This document shows, piece after piece, positions 32,873 to 39,793 of a DNA stretch of 39,793 bases. The translations under genes and the position numbers were made by a program. This stretch comes from Acidovorax facilis (lineage in GTDB: Bacteria > Pseudomonadota > Gammaproteobacteria > Burkholderiales > Burkholderiaceae_C). The notes under the pieces are model-generated. The model ran no database searches, was not told the origin of the DNA, and worked only from the letters and a program-made list of their open reading frames with translations. Within the stretch, counting starts at the first letter, position 1. Each line of letters opens with the position of its first letter. The stretch spans positions 1 through 39,793 of the forward strand of contig NZ_JAMXAX010000040.1 of the NCBI RefSeq assembly GCF_023913775.1, read 5' to 3'.

Positions 32873-34159
32873 TCACCTGCTGGCCTGCGCAGCTTCCTCG
32901 AAACGGTCCACGGTGCGCAGTGTCTTGAAGGCCAGCATCCAGCCGCCCACCACGCCCAGCGTGCACAGGCCACCCACCAAGGCGGCAGGCACCACGCCCA
33001 GCCAGGCGGCGCTGGTGCCCGCGCGGAACTCGCCCAGCTCGTTGGACGAGCCGATGAACAGCATGTTCACCGCGTTCACCCGCCCGCGCATGGTGTCGGG
33101 CGTGGAGAACTGCACCAGCGCGCCCCGGATGTAGACGCTCACCATGTCGGCCGCGCCAGCCACCATCAGCGCTGCGAATGACAGCCAGAACAGCGTAGAC
33201 AGCGCAAACACCAGGTTGGCCACGCCAAACACCGCCACCGCAATGAACATGGTGCGCCCCACGTGGCGGTTGAACGGCCGCATGCTCAGATACAGCCCCG
33301 CACCCACCTCGCCCACGGCCATGGCGCTGCGCAGCGCACCCAGGCCGGCGGGGCCTACATGCAGAACTTCTTGCGCGTAGATGGGCAGCAGCGCCACCAC
33401 ACCGCCCAGCAGCACGGCAAACAGGTCCAGCGAAATGGTGCCCAGGATGATGGGCCGCGTGCGGATGAAGGTGATGCCCGCGCCAAACCGCTGCCACATC
33501 GTGCCCTGCGCGGGGCCGGGCGCCGTGGCATGCGCCACCACCACGCGCAGCAGCAGCACCACGCCCAGCACAAAACACGCGCAGCACACGGCATAGGTCA
33601 GCTCGCCGCCGCCCAGTGCGTACAGCAGCCCGCCCAGCACCGGCCCGCCAATGCTGGCCACACGCATGAGCATGCTGTTGGCCGCAATGGCCTGCGCGAG
33701 CTGGCCGCGCGGCACGATCTGCGGCAGCAGGCTTTGCACGGCTGGGCCCGAGAACGCGCGTGCGCAGCCGTACAGCACCAGCACGGCGTAGATACCCGCC
33801 ACGCCACTGGCCCCGTGGCCCGACAGCCACCACAGCAGGGCACTGCACACGCCGCCCACCGACCAGGCCAGCGCCAGGATGCGCCTGCGGTCAAATCGGT
33901 CGATCAAATCGCCCGCTGGCAGCAGCAGGGCCAGCATGGGCAGAAACTGCGCCAGACCCACATAGGCCAGCGCCAGCGGTTCGCGCGTGAGGTCATACAC
34001 CTGCCAGGCCACCACCACGGCCTGCACCTGGGTGGCGACCACGGCCACCACGCGGGCGATCAGAAACGACACAAAACCGGCGTGGCGATAGACGCTTGCG
34101 GGCGTGGCGCCGACATCAGGTTTGGGTGGTGCGGAGGGCGGGGCAGAAGGGGCTGTCAC
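32873..34159 (-). CDS. MFS transporter (EntS-like)
   Basis: A 428-aa major facilitator protein with about 12 hydrophobic spans. GDLIDRFDRRRILALAW after the second helix is motif A, and AFSGPAVQSLLPQIVP, FSTPDTMRGRVNAVNMLFIGSSNELGEFRAGT fit the MFS_3/EntS-type exporters. The substrate is unknown; no siderophore genes are in the window. The GTG at 34159 is a compromise start, since no ATG precedes the first span and the longer frame from a TTG at 34282 has an unlikely leader. It follows the DUF1800 gene upstream on the same strand, with a 142-bp gap. Confidence 0.85.
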   Translation of the reverse strand: MTAPSAPPSAPPKPDVGATPASVYRHAGFVSFLIARVVAVVATQVQAVVVAWQVYDLTREPLALAYVGLAQFLPMLALLLPAGDLIDRFDRRRILALAWSVGGVCSALLWWLSGHGASGVAGIYAVLVLYGCARAFSGPAVQSLLPQIVPRGQLAQAIAANSMLMRVASIGGPVLGGLLYALGGGELTYAVCCACFVLGVVLLLRVVVAHATAPGPAQGTMWQRFGAGITFIRTRPIILGTISLDLFAVLLGGVVALLPIYAQEVLHVGPAGLGALRSAMAVGEVGAGLYLSMRPFNRHVGRTMFIAVAVFGVANLVFALSTLFWLSFAALMVAGAADMVSVYIRGALVQFSTPDTMRGRVNAVNMLFIGSSNELGEFRAGTSAAWLGVVPAALVGGLCTLGVVGGWMLAFKTLRTVDRFEEAAQASR

Positions 34160-34359
34160 AGAGCGGAGCGAGGCAAGAGGTTGGCGGAGAAAACAGAAAA
34201 CCAAAGCACAGAAGCCAGAGGCGCGGTTGCCAAAATGCAGCTTGCAGGGTGCCCTGGGCGGCCCACGCAAATCAGTGAACAAAGGCCAGCGAGGGCAAGC
34301 ATGGGCAAGCGGGCGATGCTATCGGTTTCGGGCCACGTCTGCTGAGCGCGCGGCGCCGC

Positions 34360-34794
34360 TCAACGCGTGTGCCGGTGCCGGTAGGTCCACGGCGCCAGGG
34401 GCCGCTTCTGTGACCACAAACCCGCTCCACTGCTGCGCGCCTGGCGCTGCAGCGCCACCAGTTGCGGCCGGGATTCGGCATAGGGCGTGTACACCCAGGC
34501 CAGGCCAGCGCGCACCTGAGCCGTGGCCACATCGGTGCTGCCGCAGCGCACATGGGCCACCGTGCGGCCGTAGCTGTCTTCGTCCACGGGCTGCAGCGTG
34601 GCGCGCTGCCGAAAGCACAGCCGCGCCAGGTTCTGCCGTGACTTCTGGCCAAAGGCCTGGCGCGACTCGGGCGCGTCGATGGCGGCGATACGCACCTTCA
34701 CCTGCTGGTAGGCGCCGGGCGCGCCGCAGCGCACGGTCAGGGTGTCGCCGTCGCTGATGGCGACGACCAGGCAGAGCAGGGAGGCAAGGGGCAC
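34360..34794 (-). CDS. Thermonuclease-family (SNase) nuclease
   Basis: A 144-aa staphylococcal-nuclease-like domain. SDGDTLTVRC (14-23), Arg35 and Asp40/Glu43 in VRIAAIDAPES, and Arg77 in YGRTVAHV provide the metal-binding and catalytic residues of the family. The C-terminal AGLAWVYTPYAESRPQLVALQRQAR helix also matches. Calcium-dependent cleavage of DNA or RNA is expected. The start is uncertain: the GTG at 34794 leaves only a short N-terminus and no clear signal peptide, and the upstream frame lacks an ATG. If a longer form is used it could be exported. Confidence 0.78.
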   Translation of the reverse strand: MPLASLLCLVVAISDGDTLTVRCGAPGAYQQVKVRIAAIDAPESRQAFGQKSRQNLARLCFRQRATLQPVDEDSYGRTVAHVRCGSTDVATAQVRAGLAWVYTPYAESRPQLVALQRQARSSGAGLWSQKRPLAPWTYRHRHTR

Positions 34795-34854
34795 GGCAGC
34801 AGGGGAGAGAGGAATGGTGAAAGGCGCGCAAGAAGGCAGGTGGCGAACTTTTGT

Positions 34855-34913
34855 GCCAAATTGCCGTTTGGCGGCTGATGGATAAGCGCTAATAGCTATC
34901 AATAGTGTAGCAT
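34855..34913. repeat. Dispersed palindromic repeat, copy H
   Basis: TGGCGGCTGATGGATAAGCGCT followed by AATAGCTATCAAT; slightly diverged left arm. It is in the ~370-bp gap (34795-35165) between the divergent nuclease and lipoprotein genes, which otherwise shows no gene. Confidence 0.72.
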
Positions 34914-35165
34914 TTGGCGTGTTGCCTTTACGGGCTGCTGCAAATTGATACCTTGATGTGTGCAGTGCCCGAAATGGTGCGCAGGGCGCGCGTGCAGGGC
35001 TTTGGGCTGTGGTTACCACGCTTTCAGCCCCTCCACGGGCAAGGGCGTTGTGCCAGGCTGGGCATAGGGCTTTCTAGAATCGACGGGAACCGGGTGTGGT
35101 GCAGACTGTCAGAACGCCATGGCAGCCGTTCTGCGCCGCTATGGCAACCGGAAATGCCCCCCGCA

Positions 35166-35792
35166 ATGACGACTTTCTTGATGATGTTGATGACCCCGAA
35201 GGAGTGCCCGCCCTTGCGTTTGTGCCTTTTCCCGACCCGCTTCACTGTTCGTTCTGGCGCCGCTGCAGGTAGCTTGGCTCTGGCCGCATTGCTGGCAGGC
35301 TGTGTGGGCACCACGCCCAAGACGTTTGGGGTGCAGGAGAGTTTTGGCTCGGTGGCTACCTACTCGCGCCTGTTTGATGCCACGCCCGCCCAGACCTGCG
35401 AGGCATCGCGCCGCGCGCTGCTGAGCCAGGGCTACGTCATCTCCACCCAGCAGACCGAGCTGATTGAGGGCAAGAAGAGCTTCCAGCCCGAAGCCGAGTC
35501 GCACCTGCAGATGGTGGTGCGCGTGGTGTGTGTGCCCGAGGCCAATGATGGCAAGGTGAGCCTGGGCTTTGTGACGGCGCTGCAGGACACCTATGCCCTG
35601 CGCAAGACCAACAACTCGGCCAGCGTGGGCGTGGGCGCCATCGGGTCCGTGTCGCTGCCGTTTTCTGCCAGCAGCGAATCGCTGGTCAAGGTGGGCAGCG
35701 AGACCATTTCCAAGGACGCTTTCTACGAGAGCTTCTTCGATCTGGTCAAGCGCTACCTCGTGATGGACCAGGCGCAAGCCATCGGTGGCTGA
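35166..35792 (+). CDS. Putative lipoprotein (DUF2242-like)
   Basis: A 208-aa protein with a signal peptide ending in the lipobox LLAGC (Cys46), so it should be lipid-anchored in the envelope. The mature part (FGVQESFGSVATYSRLFDATPAQTCEASRRALLSQGY, then VISTQQTELIEGKKSFQPE) resembles DUF2242 proteins, a family of unknown function. No catalytic residues are apparent. Several ATGs lie close together (35166, 35181, 35184, 35190); the later ones give a signal peptide of more usual length, so the start is uncertain. Confidence 0.8.
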   Translation: MTTFLMMLMTPKECPPLRLCLFPTRFTVRSGAAAGSLALAALLAGCVGTTPKTFGVQESFGSVATYSRLFDATPAQTCEASRRALLSQGYVISTQQTELIEGKKSFQPEAESHLQMVVRVVCVPEANDGKVSLGFVTALQDTYALRKTNNSASVGVGAIGSVSLPFSASSESLVKVGSETISKDAFYESFFDLVKRYLVMDQAQAIGG

Positions 35793-35870
35793 CGCGGAGG
35801 TTCCAGGCACTGTGGCCTGAGCGCTCTGGGCCTGCGCTCTCAGAGGGGCGTGGCAATCCCGCAGCGGTTC

Positions 35871-36419
35871 TCACTCTCCGCGCCAGCGCGCCACCAGCTC
35901 CCATCCCTGCGGCCAGTCACCCAGGCCACTGTCGGCATTGAGGTGGCCCCGCTCACCCAGCACCACGTGCTCGGCGTTCCAGGCGCTGGCGCACTGCGCC
36001 GAAAAGTTGGGGGTGGAATACGGGTCGCTGGTGCTGCTCATCAGCACCCGTCTTGGCAGGTCGGGCTGGGCGGGCAGCACGGCAGGCAGTGGGGCAAAGC
36101 CTTTGGCGTCGGCCGGAAAATTCGGCCCCCCGGGGTCTGGCACCGCCACCAGCAGCAGCGCTTGCACGGGCCGGTGGTGGCGCGCGGCCCAGTGCACCGC
36201 GACCAGGCAGCCCAGGCTGTGTGCCACCAGGATGGGGGGCTGGGGCGATGCAGCAATGGCGTCATCGAGCGTGCGCACCCAGGTGTCGCAATCGGGGTGG
36301 TCCCAGTCGGCCTGCTCCACCCGCGCCACGCCCGCGTGCCGGGTTTGCCACAATGACTGCCAATGTGTGGGGCCCGAGTTGTAGATGCCCGGAATCAGCA
36401 AAACAGGTCGCGTCGTCAT
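35871..36419 (-). CDS. RBBP9/YdeN-family alpha/beta hydrolase
   Basis: A 182-aa serine hydrolase of the RBBP9/YdeN group. VLLIPGIYNSGPTHWQSLWQ is the oxyanion region, Ser68 is in VAHSLGCL, Asp in SSTSDPYS and His in GERGHLN complete the triad. The short length is normal for this family. The natural substrate is unknown. The ATG at 36419 begins MTTRPVLLIPG. It is divergent from the Lrp/AsnC regulator. Confidence 0.88.
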   Translation of the reverse strand: MTTRPVLLIPGIYNSGPTHWQSLWQTRHAGVARVEQADWDHPDCDTWVRTLDDAIAASPQPPILVAHSLGCLVAVHWAARHHRPVQALLLVAVPDPGGPNFPADAKGFAPLPAVLPAQPDLPRRVLMSSTSDPYSTPNFSAQCASAWNAEHVVLGERGHLNADSGLGDWPQGWELVARWRGE

Positions 36420-36562
36420 TCAATGTCCTTGTTCTCAAAGCAGATCCATCACTGCCCGCCAACAATAGGAAACCGCCGCTGTTCCGGCCAGGGGGGCTCA
36501 TCGGAAATCGCCCGCCCAAACCTTGAAGTCATCGTTAAGAGCCTGTTCAAAGAAAGCACCCC

Positions 36563-37000
36563 GTGGAACTGGACAAAAAAGACCGGCAGATCCTCATGGC
36601 CCTGCAGCACGACGCGCGGCAAAGCCTGTCGGCGCTGGGCAAGCAGATCGGCCTGTCGCAGCCTGCGATGAGCGAGCGTGTGAAAAAGCTCGAGGACGCG
36701 GGCGTGATTGCAGGCTACGCGGCCCGCATCAACCTGGACGCCGTGGGCCTGGGCCTGCAGGCGGTGGTGCGGGTGCGCACCACGCACGAGCACATCCAGC
36801 GCTATGTGTTGCTGTTCCAGTCCCTGCCCGAAGTGCTGGATGTTGTGCGCGTGACCGGCGAAGACTGCTTCGTGGTGCGCTGCGCCTTCGGCCAGCCCGC
36901 CGACCTGGAGCGCGTGGTGGATGCGCTGGCCGCGTTTGGCAGCGTCTCCACCTCGCTGGTACTGTCGCACCCGGTGAACAAGGCGGTGCCGCTGGGTTAA
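36563..37000 (+). CDS. Lrp/AsnC-family transcriptional regulator
   Basis: A 145-aa regulator: N-terminal winged helix (about 1-60, LDKKDRQILMALQHDARQSL and SQPAMSERVKKLEDAGVIAGY) then an AsnC/Lrp ligand-binding ACT-like domain (ALQAVVRVRTT to the C-terminus). Such proteins sense amino acids and form octamers. It starts with GTG at 36563. The target is not evident, but it is divergent from the hydrolase gene with ~140 bp between starts, which could be its operator region. Confidence 0.9.
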   Translation: MELDKKDRQILMALQHDARQSLSALGKQIGLSQPAMSERVKKLEDAGVIAGYAARINLDAVGLGLQAVVRVRTTHEHIQRYVLLFQSLPEVLDVVRVTGEDCFVVRCAFGQPADLERVVDALAAFGSVSTSLVLSHPVNKAVPLG

Positions 37001-37069
37001 GAATTTTTGCGTCCAAAGAGCCACTGGCGCTTGATGGATAAGCGCAAATAGCTATAAAAACAATAGCTT
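37001..37069. repeat. Dispersed palindromic repeat, copy I
   Basis: CTGGCGCTTGATGGATAAGCGC followed by AAATAGCTATAAAAAC. It lies between the convergent Lrp/AsnC and DHFR-like genes. Confidence 0.75.
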
Positions 37070-37080
37070 CAAGGGAGTGG

Positions 37081-37641
37081 CTATGGGTTGCGTTGCGAGG
37101 CTGGCGGCACCTTGTACCGCAGCTCTGCAAAGAGGCGGCCCAGCGTTGTGACCGACTGCAGGCGCAGCGCCGGTTGTGCGATCCGGCGCGGCAACAACGG
37201 CTTGCCCGCACCCAGCGTGACGGGGGCGATCTGCACGATCAGCTCGTCCAGCAGGCCCGCGTCATAAAACCGCCCCACCAGCTCGCCCCCGCCCACGATC
37301 CACACATTGCGCCCCGCTGCGGCCTGCACCATGGCCTGGTGCACGGGCCGCACATCGCCACGCACAAAGCGCACATCTGCGCCCGGGATGGCGCGCAGCG
37401 TGCGCGTGCTGAACACCCATGTGGGCTGCGCGTAGGGCCAGGGCAGGCCTGCGTCGATGGCGTGTTTCAGCATCCATTCGTAGGTGTGCGACCCCATGGC
37501 CAGCACCCCCACGTCGCGGATGAAAGCGGGGTAGCTGGAGCCCTCGATCTCGCCGAACTGCAAGAGCCAGCCAAGGTCATGGTCTGCCGTGGCAATGAAG
37601 CCGTCGAGGCTGGATGCTCCGTAGAACTGTGTGAGGGTCAT
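37081..37641 (-). CDS. RibD C-terminal/dihydrofolate reductase-like protein
   Basis: A 186-aa protein with the dihydrofolate reductase-like fold of the RibD C-terminal (YyaP/YwjB) family: FYGASSLDGFIATADHDLGWL at the N-terminus, LAMGSHTYEWML, VWIVGGGELVGRFYDAGLLDELIVQIAPVTLGAG as the core NADPH-binding segments. Its actual substrate is unknown; it is not a folA. The ATG at 37641 gives the typical start. It follows the LysR gene on the same strand after 98 bp. Confidence 0.88.
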   Translation of the reverse strand: MTLTQFYGASSLDGFIATADHDLGWLLQFGEIEGSSYPAFIRDVGVLAMGSHTYEWMLKHAIDAGLPWPYAQPTWVFSTRTLRAIPGADVRFVRGDVRPVHQAMVQAAAGRNVWIVGGGELVGRFYDAGLLDELIVQIAPVTLGAGKPLLPRRIAQPALRLQSVTTLGRLFAELRYKVPPASQRNP

Positions 37642-37739
37642 GGCGGCGCACTGTAGAGACCGGCTGCTGACAACGCGCTGGCAGCAGGCACGGAGCGCGG
37701 CCTGTCCCGCGGATTTATTGGCCGGAAGGCCGGCGTGCA

Positions 37740-38630
37740 TCAAGGCAGCTGCACCGTCTCCGCCAGATGCCCGTAGACCGTGGCAATGCGCCGCAGGTGC
37801 CGCGACTCGGGGTGCGTCAGCAGCCACAGCTCGGTTTCACAGTCGGCCAGCGACCCGGTGAGGGGGCGCAGGTCGCTGCGGCCCTGGGCCAGAAAGAGGG
37901 GCAGCACCCCCACGCCCATGCCCAGGGCCACCAGCTCCATCACGGTGAGCAGGCTGTTGACGCGGTAGGTGGGCTGCGCCTTGGGGTATTGCTTTTTGCG
38001 CCAGCGCACCGAGGGGTGGTCGGGCAGCGCGTCGTCGGGCGCAATCCAGGCTGCGCGGCCCGCCTCCACGTCGGACAGGACCAGCGGGCTGGCGGTGCCT
38101 GCGTACAGCGCGGATCGGATCATGCCCAGTTGCCGACCCACCAGGTGTTGTGGCGGACGCTTGGTGGCGCGCACGGCGATGTCGGTGTCTCGGCGCGTCA
38201 GGCTCACCAGTTCATTGCCCGCATGCAGTTCGTACACCAAGGCCGGGTGCCGGGGCTGCAGCACCTGCAGGGCGGGGGCGATGAGGCCGTGCAGGAGGGT
38301 GTCGGTGGTGGAGATGCGCACCGTGCCCGACACCTGCTCGGGCTGTGCCTGCGTGGCCGTGCGGGCGGCCTCCAGGGCGGCTTCCACGCGCTCGGCCTGC
38401 TCGGCCAGGGCCTGGGCCAGCTCTGAGGCGCGGTATCCCGCGCGCGAGCGCTCGAACAGCAACTGGCCCAGCCCGCGCTCGATGCGCTGGATGGCACGGA
38501 ACACCGTGGACGCATCCACGCCAAGCCGTTCACCGGCTGCTGCCAAGGTGCCGGTGCGCACCATGGCCAGCAGCACTTCCAGCTCTGCGGCGCCCAATTG
38601 GTATTGCGTGGGTGCAATGGATGTTTTCAT
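37740..38630 (-). CDS. LysR-family transcriptional regulator
   Basis: A 296-aa LysR regulator. The N-terminal winged helix (LEVLLAMVRTGTLAAAGERL and VDASTVFRAIQRIERGLG) is followed by an inducer-binding domain beginning near GTVRISTTDTLLHGLIAP. It is divergent from the glutathione S-transferase gene, and by the usual LysR arrangement it probably controls that gene and itself; this is an inference. The ATG at 38630 is the only good start. Confidence 0.9.
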   Translation of the reverse strand: MKTSIAPTQYQLGAAELEVLLAMVRTGTLAAAGERLGVDASTVFRAIQRIERGLGQLLFERSRAGYRASELAQALAEQAERVEAALEAARTATQAQPEQVSGTVRISTTDTLLHGLIAPALQVLQPRHPALVYELHAGNELVSLTRRDTDIAVRATKRPPQHLVGRQLGMIRSALYAGTASPLVLSDVEAGRAAWIAPDDALPDHPSVRWRKKQYPKAQPTYRVNSLLTVMELVALGMGVGVLPLFLAQGRSDLRPLTGSLADCETELWLLTHPESRHLRRIATVYGHLAETVQLP

Positions 38631-38738
38631 GTTTGCTTATTTTGTTTGCGTCAATGCAATCATAAATTCTGCTGGTCGCCATACGTCGGTAGATACACCG
38701 CGGGCGATGTCTACCCCCTTGCCATAGAAAGCCCGCCT

Positions 38739-38816
38739 ATGAAACACATCTGCACCTGCATTGCCTGCCTGTTGAACACCCTCTGTGCCCCACACGCTCA
38801 AGGATGGGCCGCATGA
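38739..38816 (+). CDS. Cys-rich leader ORF before the GST gene
   Basis: A possible 25-aa product, MKHICTCIACLLNTLC followed by APHAQGWAA, whose TGA overlaps the GST start as ATGA. Four of the first sixteen residues are cysteine. The AG-rich bases upstream of its ATG are a weak ribosome-binding site. It may be a regulatory leader, a small membrane peptide, or chance. Confidence 0.4.
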   Translation: MKHICTCIACLLNTLCAPHAQGWAA

Positions 38817-39523
38817 GCTCGCGAACAGCCGCATCCGCACTCACCCTGGTCTCCCATGCGCTGTGCCCCTACGTGCAGCGCGTGGCCATCGTTCTGCACG
38901 AAAAGGGGCTGGCGTTTGAGCGCCGCACCATTGACCTGGCCCGCAAGCCCGACTGGTTTCTGGCCATCTCGCCGCTGGGCAAGACCCCGGTCTTGCAGGT
39001 GCAGGGCCAAAGCCTGTTCGAGTCGGCCGTGATCTGCGAATACCTTGAGGAGGTGGCCATGCCCGTGTTGCACCCGTCAGATCCGCTGCAACGCGCACGC
39101 CACCGGGCATGGATGGAGTTTGGCTCTGCCGTGCTGAACACCATCGGCGGCTTCTACGCCGCGCCGGATGAGGCCACGCTGCAGGCCCGCGCGCAGGACC
39201 TGCGCAGCCGTTTTGTGCAGATCGAAGAGGCCCTGGGCCAGCGCAGCGTGCCGGGGCCGTACTTTGCGGGGCCGCACTTTGGCATGGTGGACGCGGTGTT
39301 TGGCCCGGTGTTCCGGTACTTTGACGTCATCGACACCTTGCCGGGCATGGATGACCTGGCGCTCTGGCAAGGCTTGCCGCTGGTGCAGCAGTGGCGGGCA
39401 GCGCTGGCTGCGCGCCCTTCTGTGCAGCAGGCCGTGGGTGCGGACTATGCCGAGGGCTTGCGGGCCTTTTTGCGCGCGCGTGGGTCAGCCCTGTCGCGGC
39501 GCATGCATGCGGTGGCCGCCTAG
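38813..39523 (+). CDS. Glutathione S-transferase family protein
   Basis: A 236-aa GST. The thioredoxin-like N-terminal domain has SHALCPYVQRVAIVLHEKG with Cys18 in the CPY motif, as in omega- or beta-like classes, then GKTPVLQ and ESAVICEYLEE for glutathione binding. A helical C-terminal domain follows. Glutathione-dependent conjugation, thiol transfer or isomerisation is possible. The ATG at 38813 has AAGGA upstream and overlaps the stop of a Cys-rich leader ORF. Divergent LysR gene; gshA in the window could supply its cofactor. Confidence 0.9.
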   Translation: MSSRTAASALTLVSHALCPYVQRVAIVLHEKGLAFERRTIDLARKPDWFLAISPLGKTPVLQVQGQSLFESAVICEYLEEVAMPVLHPSDPLQRARHRAWMEFGSAVLNTIGGFYAAPDEATLQARAQDLRSRFVQIEEALGQRSVPGPYFAGPHFGMVDAVFGPVFRYFDVIDTLPGMDDLALWQGLPLVQQWRAALAARPSVQQAVGADYAEGLRAFLRARGSALSRRMHAVAA

Positions 39524-39542
39524 GCCCTTCACGCCTACCAGC

Positions 39543-39793
39543 TCAATCTGCCCAGGTGCCCGGCGCCAGCCCGTCCAGCGTGTACGGCCCGATGGCCGCA
39601 CGGATGAGCCGCAGCGTGGGGTGGCCCACGGCGGCCGTCATGCGGCGCACCTGGCGGTTGCGGCCTTCGCGGATGATCAGCTCGATCCAGGCAGTGGGGA
39701 TGGCCTTGCGTTCGCGGATGGGCGGGTTGCGGTCCCACACCGCAGGCGCGGGCTCCAGCAGCCGTGCGCGGGCGGGCAGGGTGGGGCCGTCGT
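39543..39793 (-). CDS. RluE-type rRNA pseudouridine synthase, 5' end beyond window
   Basis: The visible C-terminal 83 or so residues ([71 protein letters not shown]) match the RsuA/RluB/RluE family closely, with RluE the best fit by memory. The gene continues past the right edge, so the catalytic Asp is not visible. Only the stop at 39543 is certain. It is convergent with the GST gene, with 19 bp between the stops. Confidence 0.85.
   Translation of the reverse strand, partial: DGPTLPARARLLEPAPAVWDRNPPIRERKAIPTAWIELIIREGRNRQVRRMTAAVGHPTLRLIRAAIGPYTLDGLAPGTWAD

Noticed and set aside
31507..32928. 473-aa plus-strand open frame
   Set aside because: It is antisense to the DUF1800 gene and of low-complexity Gly/Gln/His composition.

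Overview
The window looks like chromosome from a high-G+C betaproteobacterium of the Comamonadaceae, probably Acidovorax or a close relative. The reasons are the base composition, the protein families, and dispersed intergenic repeats of a kind I associate with that group. No rRNA, tRNA, CRISPR array or prophage was seen. Most genes are ordinary, in short units of one or two genes.

Layout. 1-3.1 kb: a 2Fe-2S ferredoxin, a DUF938 methyltransferase, a 0.55-kb non-coding block with three structured ~114-bp repeats each carrying a consensus DnaA box, a DUF427 protein and an SDR dehydrogenase. 3.1-7.5 kb: glutamate-cysteine ligase (gshA), an intact IS1595-type insertion sequence with 8-bp target duplications, two small proteins and the YlqF/RbgA GTPase. 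7.5-12.5 kb: a MITE-like element, a PAS-GGDEF-EAL protein, a 47-aa basic protein, and a RidA-like/MFS pair divergent from soxR under a clear SoxR-type promoter. 13.4-17.4 kb: the most interesting locus, a single 1339-aa NACHT/STAND ATPase whose C-terminal end looks like a PD-(D/E)xK nuclease. Its base composition is visibly less G+C-rich than its neighbours, so it is a candidate acquired anti-phage gene. 17.8-21.0 kb: a 1047-aa protein of unknown function with a beta-propeller-like C-terminus and a run of 12 GAA codons.

21-31 kb: an AspA/AstE-type hydrolase, a DUF924 protein, a small hypothetical, an EamA permease, an MgtC-family protein, a quinone reductase, a nitronate monooxygenase, truC, an ankyrin protein, a TerB-like protein and a DHH phosphoesterase. 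29.9-34.2 kb: a DUF1800-DUF1501 operon with Tat-like signals, then an MFS transporter. 34.3-39.8 kb: a thermonuclease, a lipoprotein, an alpha/beta hydrolase, an Lrp/AsnC regulator, a DHFR-like reductase, a LysR regulator divergent from a glutathione S-transferase preceded by a Cys-rich leader ORF, and a 5'-truncated RluE-type pseudouridine synthase at the edge.

Nine copies of one palindromic intergenic repeat and three of another are scattered through the window. The IS sits in the tail of one copy. Many long open frames opposite the real genes are GC-driven shadows and are omitted. All functions are inferred from reading the translated sequence by eye; no database search was run.
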